A stretch of 64,000 nucleotides of DNA from an uncultured Clostridia bacterium (GTDB taxonomy: Bacteria; Bacillota; Clostridia; Christensenellales; Aristaeellaceae): the NCBI GenBank assembly GCA_937906775.1, contig CALCUD010000025.1, positions 1 through 64,000 of the forward strand, read 5' to 3'. Each line of letters opens with the position of its first letter. Position 1 is the first letter of the stretch. The notes under the pieces are model-generated. The model worked only from the letters and a program-made list of their open reading frames with translations, was not told the DNA's origin and made no database searches. A program made the translations under genes and the position numbers. Below, piece by piece: positions 24,777 to 34,202 of this stretch.

Positions 24777-26521
24777 TACGCGCTCACCTCCCCGTCCGGA
24801 GAAACGCCGTTCTGCAGGCACCATGTTTCATAATAGTAACCCTTCCGGGCCAGCAGTTCATCATGCTTTCCGGATTCGATGACCTCGCCGTCCTTCAGGA
24901 TCAGGATCTGATCCGCGTCCTTAACGGAAGAGATCCGCTGTGCGATGATGATCTTTGTACAGTCGTAAGGCAGTTTCCGCAGCTGATCCTGGATATACAT
25001 TTCTGTTTCCATGTCAACGGCGGATGTTGTGTCATCCATGATCAGGATCCCGGGCTTCATAGCCAGCGCACGGGCCAGCGCGAGGCGCTGCCGCTGTCCG
25101 CCGGAGAGTCCGACGCCGCGTTCGCCCACGATCGTATTATACTGTTCCGGAAGTTCCCGGACAAACTCATCCGCGTCGGCGCGGACGGCATAATCCTTTA
25201 CTTCGTCCTCCGTCAGTTCCTGATTGCCGAAAGCGATATTCCCGTCAACCGTATCCGAAAACAGGAATACATCCTGGATAGCCGTTCCGATCCCGTGGCG
25301 GAGCTGCTGCAGTTTCCATTTTTTGATATTACAGTCATCGACCCGGATCTCGCCGCCCGTAACATCGTAAAGACGGGCCAGCAGCTGGATCACCGTTGTT
25401 TTGCCCGATCCGGTCGGACCCATGATCGCTAACGTCTTTCCCGGTTCGACCTCAAAGCTGACATCCTTCAGGACCGGCTGACGATCATAGCTGAAGGAAA
25501 CATGATCAAAGGTCACCTTCCCGGTCACACCCGCGTGATCCTCGGCGTCCTTCGCGTCCGTGATCATCGGTTTGGCCATGTCGATCTGCATGACTTTTTC
25601 CGCGCAGGTGGAAAATCTCTGCCAGTCGTTCAGCAGATTGCCCAGATTGCGCATGGGGTTGCTCATCGCCCAGCTGAGGCTGGTAAAGATACTCAGACCG
25701 CCCGCTGTCAGTTCACCCTTGATCATGAAATATCCGCCCAGGAACACAGTAATCAGCGTCATCGTATTGGCCATGATCTCGATCAGCGGATAGAACCGGA
25801 GCCATCTGGCGTTGATGGTCAGATGAGCCTGCTTAAACGCGGAAGAACGCTCGTCGAAACGTTCCTCTTCGTACTGTTGGCGGCTGAAGGCTTTGACCAC
25901 GCGGTTGCCGTAGATATTCTCCTGCGCGCGGGCGTTCATTTCGCTCTGACGGTCGCGCATATCCATAAAGCAGCGGCGGATCCGTTTGGAATAAAATTTG
26001 GTCATGATCATCAGCAGCGGCGTCACGCATACGAGCGTCAGCGCCATCTTCCAGTTGACAAAGAAAAAATAAACGGACGTGGAAAGAAACATGACCACGC
26101 TGTCCACGATCTGATAATCAATATAAGACAGGAAGTGACGGCACCAGTCCACATCGGAACTGCAGCGTGTCATCAGATCGCCCGTACGGTTTCTGTCAAA
26201 GAAGCGCATATCCTGATACTGCAGGCGCGTAAAAAGCCGGGTGCGCAGATTGTTGAGCACATTCTGGCTGGATTTCTCCAGCGTGATCACCATCAGATAA
26301 CGCATACCTTCCCGGACGATCTTGAAAATCAGCATAGCCATCAGGATTCCGATCAGCGGATCGGGATTCTGCGCCACGATGACCTCATCGATCAGCCGCG
26401 CGGTCAGGGTAGGATTGATCAGCAGCATCACGGATGTCACGCCGCTGATGGTCAGCGCAAGAATATGCGGAATATGGTATTTCTTATCCATCAGGGACCA
26501 GATCCACTTTACCTGGTTCAT
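24776..26521 (-). CDS. ABC exporter half-transporter, degenerate-site subunit
   Basis: A 581-residue fused permease/ATPase, first in the two-gene exporter operon. The ATPase has Walker A GPTGSGKTT and signature GLSGGQRQR. Its Walker B reads ILIMDDTTSA, with Asp where the catalytic Glu should be, and the H-loop position is Gln (IAQRI). One of the two composite ATP sites should therefore be inactive, the hallmark of heterodimeric exporters. The second in-frame ATG (26521) is used because the first (26527) touches the GGAGG site. A promoter lies at 26556-26584. Confidence 0.92.
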   Translation of the reverse strand: MNQVKWIWSLMDKKYHIPHILALTISGVTSVMLLINPTLTARLIDEVIVAQNPDPLIGILMAMLIFKIVREGMRYLMVITLEKSSQNVLNNLRTRLFTRLQYQDMRFFDRNRTGDLMTRCSSDVDWCRHFLSYIDYQIVDSVVMFLSTSVYFFFVNWKMALTLVCVTPLLMIMTKFYSKRIRRCFMDMRDRQSEMNARAQENIYGNRVVKAFSRQQYEEERFDERSSAFKQAHLTINARWLRFYPLIEIMANTMTLITVFLGGYFMIKGELTAGGLSIFTSLSWAMSNPMRNLGNLLNDWQRFSTCAEKVMQIDMAKPMITDAKDAEDHAGVTGKVTFDHVSFSYDRQPVLKDVSFEVEPGKTLAIMGPTGSGKTTVIQLLARLYDVTGGEIRVDDCNIKKWKLQQLRHGIGTAIQDVFLFSDTVDGNIAFGNQELTEDEVKDYAVRADADEFVRELPEQYNTIVGERGVGLSGGQRQRLALARALAMKPGILIMDDTTSAVDMETEMYIQDQLRKLPYDCTKIIIAQRISSVKDADQILILKDGEVIESGKHDELLARKGYYYETWCLQNGVSPDGEVSA

Positions 26522-26555
26522 TTTCATCCTCCGGAATACACGATATTACCCGTGG

Positions 26556-26584
26556 ATTATAGCACCCGGCATTTGGTTCTTCAA
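26556..26584 (-). promoter_or_regulatory. Promoter of the ABC exporter operon
   Basis: Minus-strand TTGAAG (26579-26584) and a perfect TATAAT (26556-26561) with a 17-base spacer, about 35 bases ahead of the first exporter gene. Confidence 0.75.
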
Positions 26585-26625
26585 TTGTAAAAAGCAATGT
26601 TTTTTTGTTATATCCAGGTCATATG

Positions 26626-29430
26626 TCAGATTCGGTATTTCTTTATAAAGTCTTCCGGAAGCAGAGGCTTATCATAGTAATAACCTTGTACAAGAACGTC
26701 GCCGAAATTGCGGACGAAGGAAAGCGTCTGCTCATCCTCCACGCCTTCAAAGCAGATATGGGTACGGGTATTCCGGACGCTTTCACACAGAGCCTTCGTG
26801 TAAATGATGCGGTTGGGATTTCCCGGCAGATCGGTTACAAAATTGCGGTCCAGCTTGATCTCATCCACCGGCAGGCTCATCAGCAGATCAAGGGTGGAAT
26901 AGCCGGTTCCCATATCGTCGAGCGCGACGCGGATGCCTTTTCCGCGCAGCAGGTCAACCTTGCGCTGAAGCAATTCTATATTCAGTTCCTTACAACGTTC
27001 TGTCAGTTCCAGGATCAGATTCTGCGGCGGATAATCCTCCTCCTGCAGAATCTTCAGGACCTTGCCTGAAAATCCGCGTTCCTGGATCTGGATCGCCGTG
27101 ATATTGACGCTGACGCAGAAGTCCGGCCGTTTCGTAATCATCTGTTTTCCCATCCAGAGAGCCCACCGCAGAATATCCCAGCTCAACCGGATGTACGCCG
27201 GATCTGTTTCCAGCTGCTGGATGAATCTCCCCGGCTCGACCTCCGTGTTATCCGGATACTGCCAGCGCAGAAGCGCTTCCGCCGCCACCGCGTTGCCGGC
27301 ATTGTCGATCATCGGCTGATAACGGAGGTAGAAGCGTTCCCGGTGATCCACCGCGTCCCTGAAAACCATGGACAGCAGATCCAGTTTGCCGTCATTGTTC
27401 TCTGATCCGGAGGGCTGATAGAACATCAGTTCGGAAGCATTCATCTCTTTGGCTTCCTTCAGCGTATAGATCAGCGCGACGCGCATATTGTAGCTGTCCG
27501 GGAATTCGTTGCCGGTATAGCAGACCGCGGCTCCGATCAGCCGGATCGGGACCAATGCGCTGCCTGTGTTGATCCCGGCCTCGCAGCGGCTGCGGATCCG
27601 GTTGAAGATGTTCCTCAGTTCATCCTGGTCCGTCGTCCGGAGAAGAACCGTGAAATCCGTACCGGCGTCGGAATAGGCTTTCCCGTCCAGGCCGAGTTCC
27701 TGCGTCAGGATATCCGCGAAGCGTTTGGCAGCAGTCGTTCCCGTAGTGTATCCGTAAACCGCGCGGATCTGTTCCAGATTGCCGTTGGCCAGTCTGATCA
27801 CCGAGAACGGCATATGCTTTGACATATAATCCGAGATGACCCCTATGATGACATTGTAACCCGGCAAACCGGTAATGGAATCGGTGGTCTCGTTTTTTCC
27901 GAGTGAAACCAGATAACCGGCAAAAATATCGGGTTCCCCGTCTTTTCCGCGGTAAAGGCCGCCTCGGCAGGAACAGGTGATATATTTTCCTTCCTTGTTC
28001 AACGCTCTGTAACGGCAGTAGTGATACTGTTTTGTTCCCTCCATGGCAGCGCTAACGTCATGAATGTATTCTTCCCGGTCGTCCGGGTGGATCCGTTCGA
28101 TCCAGATCTGACCGAAATCTGCGAAAAACTCTCCGCCGAGATCATACTCCTCGTTCCATCCGGTCGCGATCCGGGTAACGCCGGTCTCCATATTGGTGAG
28201 GAACGGATAATACCGTTCACTGGAACAGCTCAGTGCGTCGAAGACCCGGTCCGTCAGTCCCGTCAGATTCAAAGCAGTTCCGAGTCCCATATGACTCATC
28301 GCATTGTCACGCTTCAGATCGGCCTTGTTGCTGAACATCATAAAATCCGCTACACGGAGCACATCGCGCAGGGATTTGTACTGGGCGTCCGAAACGGCGT
28401 AACCGAAGGCTACCACCGGCGTATAAGGGATATCTCCGTTTTTTTCCGCGCAGATCTCACGGGCACGGACAATATCTTTCTTCACGGTCTTTTCATCCGT
28501 TCCGCGATAGATAGCCAGAAACTCGTCGCCGCCCATGCGATAGATCCCGATCGCGTTCTTCATTCCGTTGAGCAGAGCCACCGCGACCTTGCTGATATAT
28601 TCATCTCCAACCGCATGTCCGTAAAGTCCGTTGACGGATTTCAGATTATTCAGATCGGCAAAAACAAAGATATACGGCTTGGTCCGGTCTTTCAGAAAAT
28701 CCTCTTCCAGTTTCGTGATATCCTCTTCGTAGCGGTTTCTGGACAGGACGCCCGTCATCGCGTCGATCTGCGCTTTGCGTTCCAGCGCCGCAGCAGGGTT
28801 TTCCAGTGCGAAAAAGAAACCTACGGATACAATGGTAATGGCGGCGCCTGTAAACAGGAGTTCCTTCCAGACCATCTGGGCCGCCTCGGCCAAGATCAGC
28901 AGGATCATCATCGGGAGCAGGGAGTATTTCAGATTCGAAGTCATCTGGTTCCAGTGGGTAAAAACCAGGAACAGCGCCAGCAGGAAATAGAGAAACGCGA
29001 CGCCGTAACCTGCCACAGCCGCGGAACCGGCGCTGGACCAGGTTCCGTTGACCTGTTCATATTTGATTTCAAGAAACGGCAGCGCGCAAGCGTACAGGGC
29101 GACCGGGATCAGAAAGAAGATCCGGGCCTTCGCCGGTTTTCCGGTCCGGAAAAGTTTAATGACATACAGAAGAATTTCGTAGGAGAAAAAGATCGCTGAA
29201 AAGTAGAAGATCAGATGGCAGACGGTATTCAGCCATGCCGGGACCCGGTCCGTGTGGTTCACGGTCCAGACGGTGATTACATCAAACACGGTATGGATCG
29301 TTGCGAACCGGATCAGGTGGTGGAAAGTCAGGGAGTCCTTCCCCAGATGATATTTCCGGGCCATCAAGGTCAGAAACAGCAGAATAATGAGACAGACTGC
29401 CTCTTCGCGCAGGATCAGTACCGGATACAT
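26626..29430 (-). CDS. Membrane GGDEF-PAS-GGDEF-EAL cyclic-di-GMP protein
   Basis: A 934-residue protein. About seven N-terminal helices (to residue 215) precede a GGDEF domain with the intact motif RMGGDEF. A PAS-like segment follows (WIERIHPDDREEYIHDV), then a degenerate GGDEF domain (motif DAGTDF) and a C-terminal EAL domain. The EAL domain keeps EALLRW, ELTER, DDMGTGYS, KLDR and EGVE, so phosphodiesterase activity is likely. The first GGDEF could make cyclic-di-GMP, so the protein may be bifunctional. GGAGTG precedes the ATG. It is monocistronic or leads no obvious partner. The signal sensed is unknown. Confidence 0.9.
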   Translation of the reverse strand: MYPVLILREEAVCLIILLFLTLMARKYHLGKDSLTFHHLIRFATIHTVFDVITVWTVNHTDRVPAWLNTVCHLIFYFSAIFFSYEILLYVIKLFRTGKPAKARIFFLIPVALYACALPFLEIKYEQVNGTWSSAGSAAVAGYGVAFLYFLLALFLVFTHWNQMTSNLKYSLLPMMILLILAEAAQMVWKELLFTGAAITIVSVGFFFALENPAAALERKAQIDAMTGVLSRNRYEEDITKLEEDFLKDRTKPYIFVFADLNNLKSVNGLYGHAVGDEYISKVAVALLNGMKNAIGIYRMGGDEFLAIYRGTDEKTVKKDIVRAREICAEKNGDIPYTPVVAFGYAVSDAQYKSLRDVLRVADFMMFSNKADLKRDNAMSHMGLGTALNLTGLTDRVFDALSCSSERYYPFLTNMETGVTRIATGWNEEYDLGGEFFADFGQIWIERIHPDDREEYIHDVSAAMEGTKQYHYCRYRALNKEGKYITCSCRGGLYRGKDGEPDIFAGYLVSLGKNETTDSITGLPGYNVIIGVISDYMSKHMPFSVIRLANGNLEQIRAVYGYTTGTTAAKRFADILTQELGLDGKAYSDAGTDFTVLLRTTDQDELRNIFNRIRSRCEAGINTGSALVPIRLIGAAVCYTGNEFPDSYNMRVALIYTLKEAKEMNASELMFYQPSGSENNDGKLDLLSMVFRDAVDHRERFYLRYQPMIDNAGNAVAAEALLRWQYPDNTEVEPGRFIQQLETDPAYIRLSWDILRWALWMGKQMITKRPDFCVSVNITAIQIQERGFSGKVLKILQEEDYPPQNLILELTERCKELNIELLQRKVDLLRGKGIRVALDDMGTGYSTLDLLMSLPVDEIKLDRNFVTDLPGNPNRIIYTKALCESVRNTRTHICFEGVEDEQTLSFVRNFGDVLVQGYYYDKPLLPEDFIKKYRI

Positions 29431-29443
29431 GAAATCACTCCGT

Positions 29444-31903
29444 TCAGGTCAACTTCATTTCGGTGACAGTATAATCACAGGCCTCCACCGTTTCTTTCAG
29501 ACGGGAAGGATCCGTGTCTTTTGCCATAATAACAGTCACGCGTCCTGTTATATGATCGGCCGTGACCGTCCGGACACCGTGTAACGCTCCGAGCGCGTTC
29601 CGGACGGTCGCCTCGCAATGAGGACACATCATTCCGGAAACATGCATATCAATAGATAATTCGTCCTGTGTTTGATGTTTCCTTCTTTTTCCGCTCTTTT
29701 TTATATCGTGGGAAGCGTCACGCAGAGCCAGCCGATTCAACCGGAGCGCATTACTCACGACGCAGAAGCTGCTCAGACTCATGCACAGGGCGCCCAGCAT
29801 GGGATTTACCGTCAGTTCGGTCCACGGCGTCAGCGCGCCGGCAGCCAGCGGGATCAGCAGCAGATTATATCCGAATGCCCAGAAAAGATTCTGCCGGATG
29901 TTTCGCAGCGCAGCCCGTCCGAGCCGGATCGCGGCCGCGGCGTCTGTCAGCGAATCGTTCATCAGAACGATATCCGCCGCGTCGATCGCAACATCCGTCC
30001 CAGCCCCGATCGCCGCCGAAACATCTGCTGTTTTCAGCGCCGGCGCGTCATTGATACCGTCTCCGATCATCATCACAAGTCCACCCCGGCGGAGTTCAGC
30101 GATCCGGACCGCTTTTTCGGACGGGAGCACGCCGGCGAACACTTCCTGAATACCGACCTTTCCGGCAATCGCTCGGGCTGTTGTCTCCCGGTCGCCTGTC
30201 AGCATCACGACCCGGATCCCCATTCCCTGCAGCTGACGGACTGCTTCCGGGCTGTCCTTCCGCAGCGTGTCCGTCACCGCAACAGTACCGAGCCATTCAC
30301 CGTTTTCCGTAAACAGGATCGGTGTTTTTCCTTCCCCGGACATCCGTTCGCAGTCATTCCGGACCTTTTCCGGTACATCCGTCACCGTTTCTGTAAACCG
30401 GAGGCTTCCGCCCGTCACCTTCTTTCCGTCCATTTCACCCCGGACGCCGTTCCCCGGCAGCGTTTCAAACCGGCATAATTCCGGATCCCCGCTGTCCGTT
30501 TCCCCGAAAGCCTTCCGCACTGCCAGCGCAAGCGGGTGTTCGCTTTCCTTTTCCAGTGCGCGGGCGACGCGCTCCAACGTTTCCCGGCCGCGTGCCGGTA
30601 TGATCTCACAGACTTCCGGATCTCCGGCTGTGACAGTACCGGTTTTGTCCAATGCGACGATCTCCGTCCGTCCCGCAGTCTCCATGGCTGAGGCGGTTTT
30701 GAAAAGGATCCCGTTTCGGGCGCCGAGGCCCGTGGAAACCATGATCGCCACCGGCGTGGCCAGTCCCATCGCGCAGGGGCAGGAAATCACAAGGACTGAA
30801 ACGGCATGCATGATCGCCTTTTCGGTTCCGCCCCCGATCAGAAGCCAGATCAGCGCGGTCACTGCTGCGATTCCGATCACGGCCGGAACAAACACGCTTG
30901 CAACCCGGTCCGCGAGACGGGCCACCGGCGCCTTGCCCGCGGACGCTTCCCGGACCATCCGGATGATCTCCCGCAGAGCGGTATCCTTTCCTACCCGGGT
31001 TGCCCGGCAGCGGAGGAATCCCGCTGTATTCAGCGTCCCGCAAAAGATCGTATCTCCGGCGGATTTATCGACCGGCAGGCTTTCCCCTGTCAGCATGGAC
31101 TCATCCGTCGCGCCGTCTCCCGACAGGACGACGCCGTCCGCCGGGATCCGCTCCCCGGCGCGGATCAGAAAGATCTCGCCCTCCCGCAGTTCATCCGCGG
31201 AGATCCGGATCTCTGTTCCGTCACGTTCGACCCGGGCCTGCGCCGGAGCAAGAGAGATCAGTCCCCGAAGCGAATCCGCGGTTCTCCCTTTGGACCGCGC
31301 CTCCAGCATTTTTCCCACGGTGATCAGGGTCAGGATCATGGCGGAAGATTCAAAATACAGAGTCGGTATTCCGGACGCCGTACAGAGCGTTACAGCGCTG
31401 TAAACAAAACTGACGCCTGAGCCAAGCGCCACCAGTGTATCCATATTGGGCGATCCGTGAAGGATTCCTTTTGTTCCGTTGATAAAGAATTTCCGGTTGA
31501 TCAGAGCCACAGCCAGCGCAAGGATCCCCTCCGCGATCCCGGCAGCTTTCGGATCCGCGGTCAGGAATGCCGGGGCCGGCCAGTTGAACATCATGACGCC
31601 CATGGAAAGGTACATCAGCGGAAGCATCAGGCATACGGAAAAGATCAGCCGCCGCAGAAGCTCCCCCGTTTCATCCGGCTGTAATGCCATTTCCGCGGAT
31701 TCGGGATCGTCGACCTCCGCGCGGTATCCCGCGGCGGATACGGAAGCAAGGATATCCTCCGGTTTCTCCGTTCCCTCTGTCCGCAGGGAACCTGTCAGCA
31801 GGTTGACCTGACAGTCCGTTACGCCCGGCACGGAACGGGCCGCCTTTTCCACTCTGGAAACACAGGCGGCGCAACTCATTCCCGTGATGCGATACTGTCC
31901 CAT
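29444..31903 (-). CDS. copA: Copper-exporting P1B ATPase with an extra C-terminal HMA domain
   Basis: An 819-residue P-type ATPase. An N-terminal heavy-metal domain (GMSCAAC) leads into eight membrane helices with the ion-binding CPC (ISCPCAMG). TGES, the phosphorylated DKTGT, the nucleotide-binding SEHPLA and GDGINDAP are all present, as are the late YN and MSLSS motifs of Cu(I) pumps. After the last helix and a basic linker, a second metal-binding domain (SGMMCPHCEATVRNAL) occupies about the last 70 residues. That domain resembles a CopZ chaperone fused to the pump. CopA usually carries such domains only at the N-terminus. No CsoR or CopY regulator is adjacent. Confidence 0.94.
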   Translation of the reverse strand: MGQYRITGMSCAACVSRVEKAARSVPGVTDCQVNLLTGSLRTEGTEKPEDILASVSAAGYRAEVDDPESAEMALQPDETGELLRRLIFSVCLMLPLMYLSMGVMMFNWPAPAFLTADPKAAGIAEGILALAVALINRKFFINGTKGILHGSPNMDTLVALGSGVSFVYSAVTLCTASGIPTLYFESSAMILTLITVGKMLEARSKGRTADSLRGLISLAPAQARVERDGTEIRISADELREGEIFLIRAGERIPADGVVLSGDGATDESMLTGESLPVDKSAGDTIFCGTLNTAGFLRCRATRVGKDTALREIIRMVREASAGKAPVARLADRVASVFVPAVIGIAAVTALIWLLIGGGTEKAIMHAVSVLVISCPCAMGLATPVAIMVSTGLGARNGILFKTASAMETAGRTEIVALDKTGTVTAGDPEVCEIIPARGRETLERVARALEKESEHPLALAVRKAFGETDSGDPELCRFETLPGNGVRGEMDGKKVTGGSLRFTETVTDVPEKVRNDCERMSGEGKTPILFTENGEWLGTVAVTDTLRKDSPEAVRQLQGMGIRVVMLTGDRETTARAIAGKVGIQEVFAGVLPSEKAVRIAELRRGGLVMMIGDGINDAPALKTADVSAAIGAGTDVAIDAADIVLMNDSLTDAAAAIRLGRAALRNIRQNLFWAFGYNLLLIPLAAGALTPWTELTVNPMLGALCMSLSSFCVVSNALRLNRLALRDASHDIKKSGKRRKHQTQDELSIDMHVSGMMCPHCEATVRNALGALHGVRTVTADHITGRVTVIMAKDTDPSRLKETVEACDYTVTEMKLT

Positions 31904-31918
31904 GCGCTCCTCGCTTTC

Positions 31919-32707
31919 TTATTCCAGATATTCCTTTCCGGCGGGAATATCCTGTTCCTGCGCATCAAGGAAATAGGCCCTGTGCGCGTCATCCAGTTCA
32001 ACCTGCGGCATAACAAACCGCTCTGCCGGTACATGCAGACCGATCGGGCCGTGATTCAGGATCAGGGAGACAAAGTCCCCGATCCCGATTAATTTTTCTT
32101 CCAGTTCCACCCCGTAGACCGGGCGTTCATCAGCCGGGCTCCTGTGGTTGTCGGATCCTGCGATCGTAACCAGATTCTTTTCCCGCGCCATGAGCATGCA
32201 GCGCGCGTCATCCAGCTGTTCATTGCCGGCGTTGGCGACCTCCACGCCGTCGCAGAAATCCAGCCCGATCCTGATCCTGCCCATATACGATGTGCGCATC
32301 CGGAACGGATGCGCCTGGATGACGCAGCCGCCGGCCCTGTGAACCCACGCAAGCTGTTCCCGGCGCGTCCAGCGCGGCATTTCCGGATGGGCTTTCATGA
32401 ATTCTTTGGTCAGTCCGTAAACAAGATATTCATCCCCGGCATAGTGCTGTTCCAGGCCGAAGAATACGTCAAGCCCGACCTTCGTTCCCTCTTCCAGCGC
32501 GTCCTCGTAACCGGACCAGAACCCGTCCACATACTGATCCCATGGCAGATTCCGGTCGATTCTCGTGTTTCCGCCGAAAAAATGATCGGTCACAATGATC
32601 CCGGTATAACCGATATCTTTATAGTAATGCACATGCTCCCTGCCTGTGCTGACGCCGCAGGCGCTGGCCTGGCAGGTATGCATGTGAGTCTCATACAAAA
32701 AGCTCAT
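31919..32707 (-). CDS. PHP-domain phosphoesterase
   Basis: A 262-residue PHP-type metal-dependent hydrolase. Motifs seen are YETHMHTCQASAC, VTDHFFGG, FFGLEQHYAGDEYL, VIQAHPFR and AGSDNHR, which supply the expected His/Asp/Glu metal ligands. The start follows GGAAGGACGG and the gene has its own promoter at 32734-32762. It ends 15 bp before the copper ATPase, so the two may share a transcript. It is not the histidine-pathway PHP enzyme (that one is at 39764). The substrate is unknown. Confidence 0.83.
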   Translation of the reverse strand: MSFLYETHMHTCQASACGVSTGREHVHYYKDIGYTGIIVTDHFFGGNTRIDRNLPWDQYVDGFWSGYEDALEEGTKVGLDVFFGLEQHYAGDEYLVYGLTKEFMKAHPEMPRWTRREQLAWVHRAGGCVIQAHPFRMRTSYMGRIRIGLDFCDGVEVANAGNEQLDDARCMLMAREKNLVTIAGSDNHRSPADERPVYGVELEEKLIGIGDFVSLILNHGPIGLHVPAERFVMPQVELDDAHRAYFLDAQEQDIPAGKEYLE

Positions 32708-32733
32708 TCGTCCGTCCTTCCTTTCCGTGCCGC

Positions 32734-32762
32734 ATTATACGCCTTCGCGCAAGGCCATGCAA
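32734..32762 (-). promoter_or_regulatory. Promoter of the PHP-copA unit
   Basis: Minus-strand TTGCAT (32757-32762) and a perfect TATAAT (32734-32739) with a 17-base spacer. It lies between the CARF-nuclease stop and the PHP start. Confidence 0.72.
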
Positions 32763-32823
32763 GGAAAAAACTTCCTGTTTGAGTTTTCTCTGAACTTTTC
32801 ACTGTGCACGCAGAAAACAACGT

Positions 32824-34011
32824 TCAGACGGTTTCGTCCACTTTCATGATCACGCGGAGCCGGCGCGCGACCGTCCCGTTTTCCATTTCTTCCCGGTCGA
32901 TGACGGTTATGCCGAGCTGCGCGGCCCGATGGCGGGCTGCCGCTCCGCACAGTTCGGTGGTCACGATGGCTGCCTTTGCGCCTTTCCCGCCGAAACGGTC
33001 CCGAAGGATCGCCAGTTCGTTGAGCGCCTCCGTCTTGATCTCACAGGTTTTGCAGCTGATGAACAGCGGCAGCGTCCCGCGTCCGGCCACCGCATCGATC
33101 TCGTTGGATACCGCATCCCGGGTCCCGTCCGCTTCCCAGTCCACGATGGCGGAACTGACGACATCCCCGAAAATTTTCGCGTCCAGGCAGGCCTTGTATA
33201 TGTACAGTTCCAGAACGCTTCCGATATCCCGCAGCCAGAACCGTACCTGTTCGTCCGCAAACGCAAAGGATACCCGGTTCGGATCGGACAGATCCAGCTT
33301 TTCCAGGAATCTGATATCTGCCAGTTCTTTCAGCATCTCGGGCGGCGCCGTCACATTTTTGCCCCGTTCCCCCTTCTGGATCCTTGTTCCGGAAACGGAA
33401 AGGGAAAAAGGCTCTCCTTCCTTCGGCTGGGAGATCCGCTGGAAAAAGGTCACGGCACCGGTCCATTTACGGCGGTACCGGAGATAGATTGCGAAGAAAG
33501 CGTCATACTGTTGAAGATGCCGTTCCAGAAGCGCGTTGTCAACACGTCCGGGGCGCATTCTGCCTCCGGCGATCCTGAAAAATTCTTCGACCGTATAGCT
33601 CAGCCCGCAGGGCGTTTCCTCCGCGAACGGCGCGTTCAGAATATCGTAAAATCTGTTTTGTTTTCTGGAATAGGTGAATGCGGGAATTCCCTTTTCACGG
33701 CAGATCATACCGGCGGCGAAAAGGGCGGCGTCCGTTCCGCCGGTAATATCGATCGCGCAGTCGGGATACTGATCCGTCAGTTTCCGCAGACGGTTCAGGA
33801 TCCTGTCGGTCTTGTACAGACTGGTTTCGGCAAATTCGGTCTCCAGCTTCAGTCCCCTTGCCGCGAAATGCTCCTTCAGGCTGCTTTTCAGGGATGCGTT
33901 GCTGACGGTTTCCGCGGTGCACAGGTAGATCACGCGCTCCGGCCGGAATGTCTCGACCGAGATCGTATTTTCGATACTGCGTTCCTCAAAAAGCTGAATC
34001 AGGGTTTTCAT
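32824..34011 (-). CDS. CARF-domain nuclease, Card1/Can2-like (DUF1887)
   Basis: A 395-residue protein. The N-terminal half is a CARF-like Rossmann domain with the ligand-loop motif DITGGTDA (residues 88-95). The C-terminal half is a PD-(D/E)XK nuclease: Glu268 (SVLELYIYK), Asp306 (NEID) and Lys321 (FISCKTC), followed by RFGGKGAKAAIVTT. This layout matches DUF1887 proteins such as Card1 and Can2, which cut nucleic acid when their CARF domain binds a cyclic oligoadenylate made by type III CRISPR complexes. No cas gene or repeat array is in the window. The ATG at 34011 follows GAGGTG; an earlier in-frame start at 34050 is possible. Its activator in this genome is unknown. Confidence 0.85.
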   Translation of the reverse strand: MKTLIQLFEERSIENTISVETFRPERVIYLCTAETVSNASLKSSLKEHFAARGLKLETEFAETSLYKTDRILNRLRKLTDQYPDCAIDITGGTDAALFAAGMICREKGIPAFTYSRKQNRFYDILNAPFAEETPCGLSYTVEEFFRIAGGRMRPGRVDNALLERHLQQYDAFFAIYLRYRRKWTGAVTFFQRISQPKEGEPFSLSVSGTRIQKGERGKNVTAPPEMLKELADIRFLEKLDLSDPNRVSFAFADEQVRFWLRDIGSVLELYIYKACLDAKIFGDVVSSAIVDWEADGTRDAVSNEIDAVAGRGTLPLFISCKTCEIKTEALNELAILRDRFGGKGAKAAIVTTELCGAAARHRAAQLGITVIDREEMENGTVARRLRVIMKVDETV

Positions 34012-34060
34012 CTGTTTCACCTCAGCGTCATCGTGATTCATCCGAATCATATATTACACC

Positions 34061-34102
34061 AAAAAGAAGATCCGGAAAAGAGTTGTTGCTCCTTTCCGGA
34101 TC
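34061..34102 (-). terminator. Intrinsic terminator
   Basis: A long stem (34069-34082 with 34089-34102, one mismatch) is followed on the minus strand by TTCTTTTT. It ends the transporter operon upstream and isolates the CARF-nuclease gene, which therefore needs its own promoter. I do not see a convincing one. Confidence 0.78.
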
Positions 34103-34202
34103 CGGCGTGTTCCACGCCGCAATCTTCATGTTCCCGCCGTCATTCCGCGAAATTTTCCGGTCCGCGTTCCGGGAATCCGCCGTCAGTTCCTTCAGGCGGC
34201 TG

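Noticed and set aside
32824..34011. Part of a CRISPR-Cas locus
   Set aside because: No repeats, cas1/cas2, cas10 or other cas genes were found anywhere in the 64 kb.
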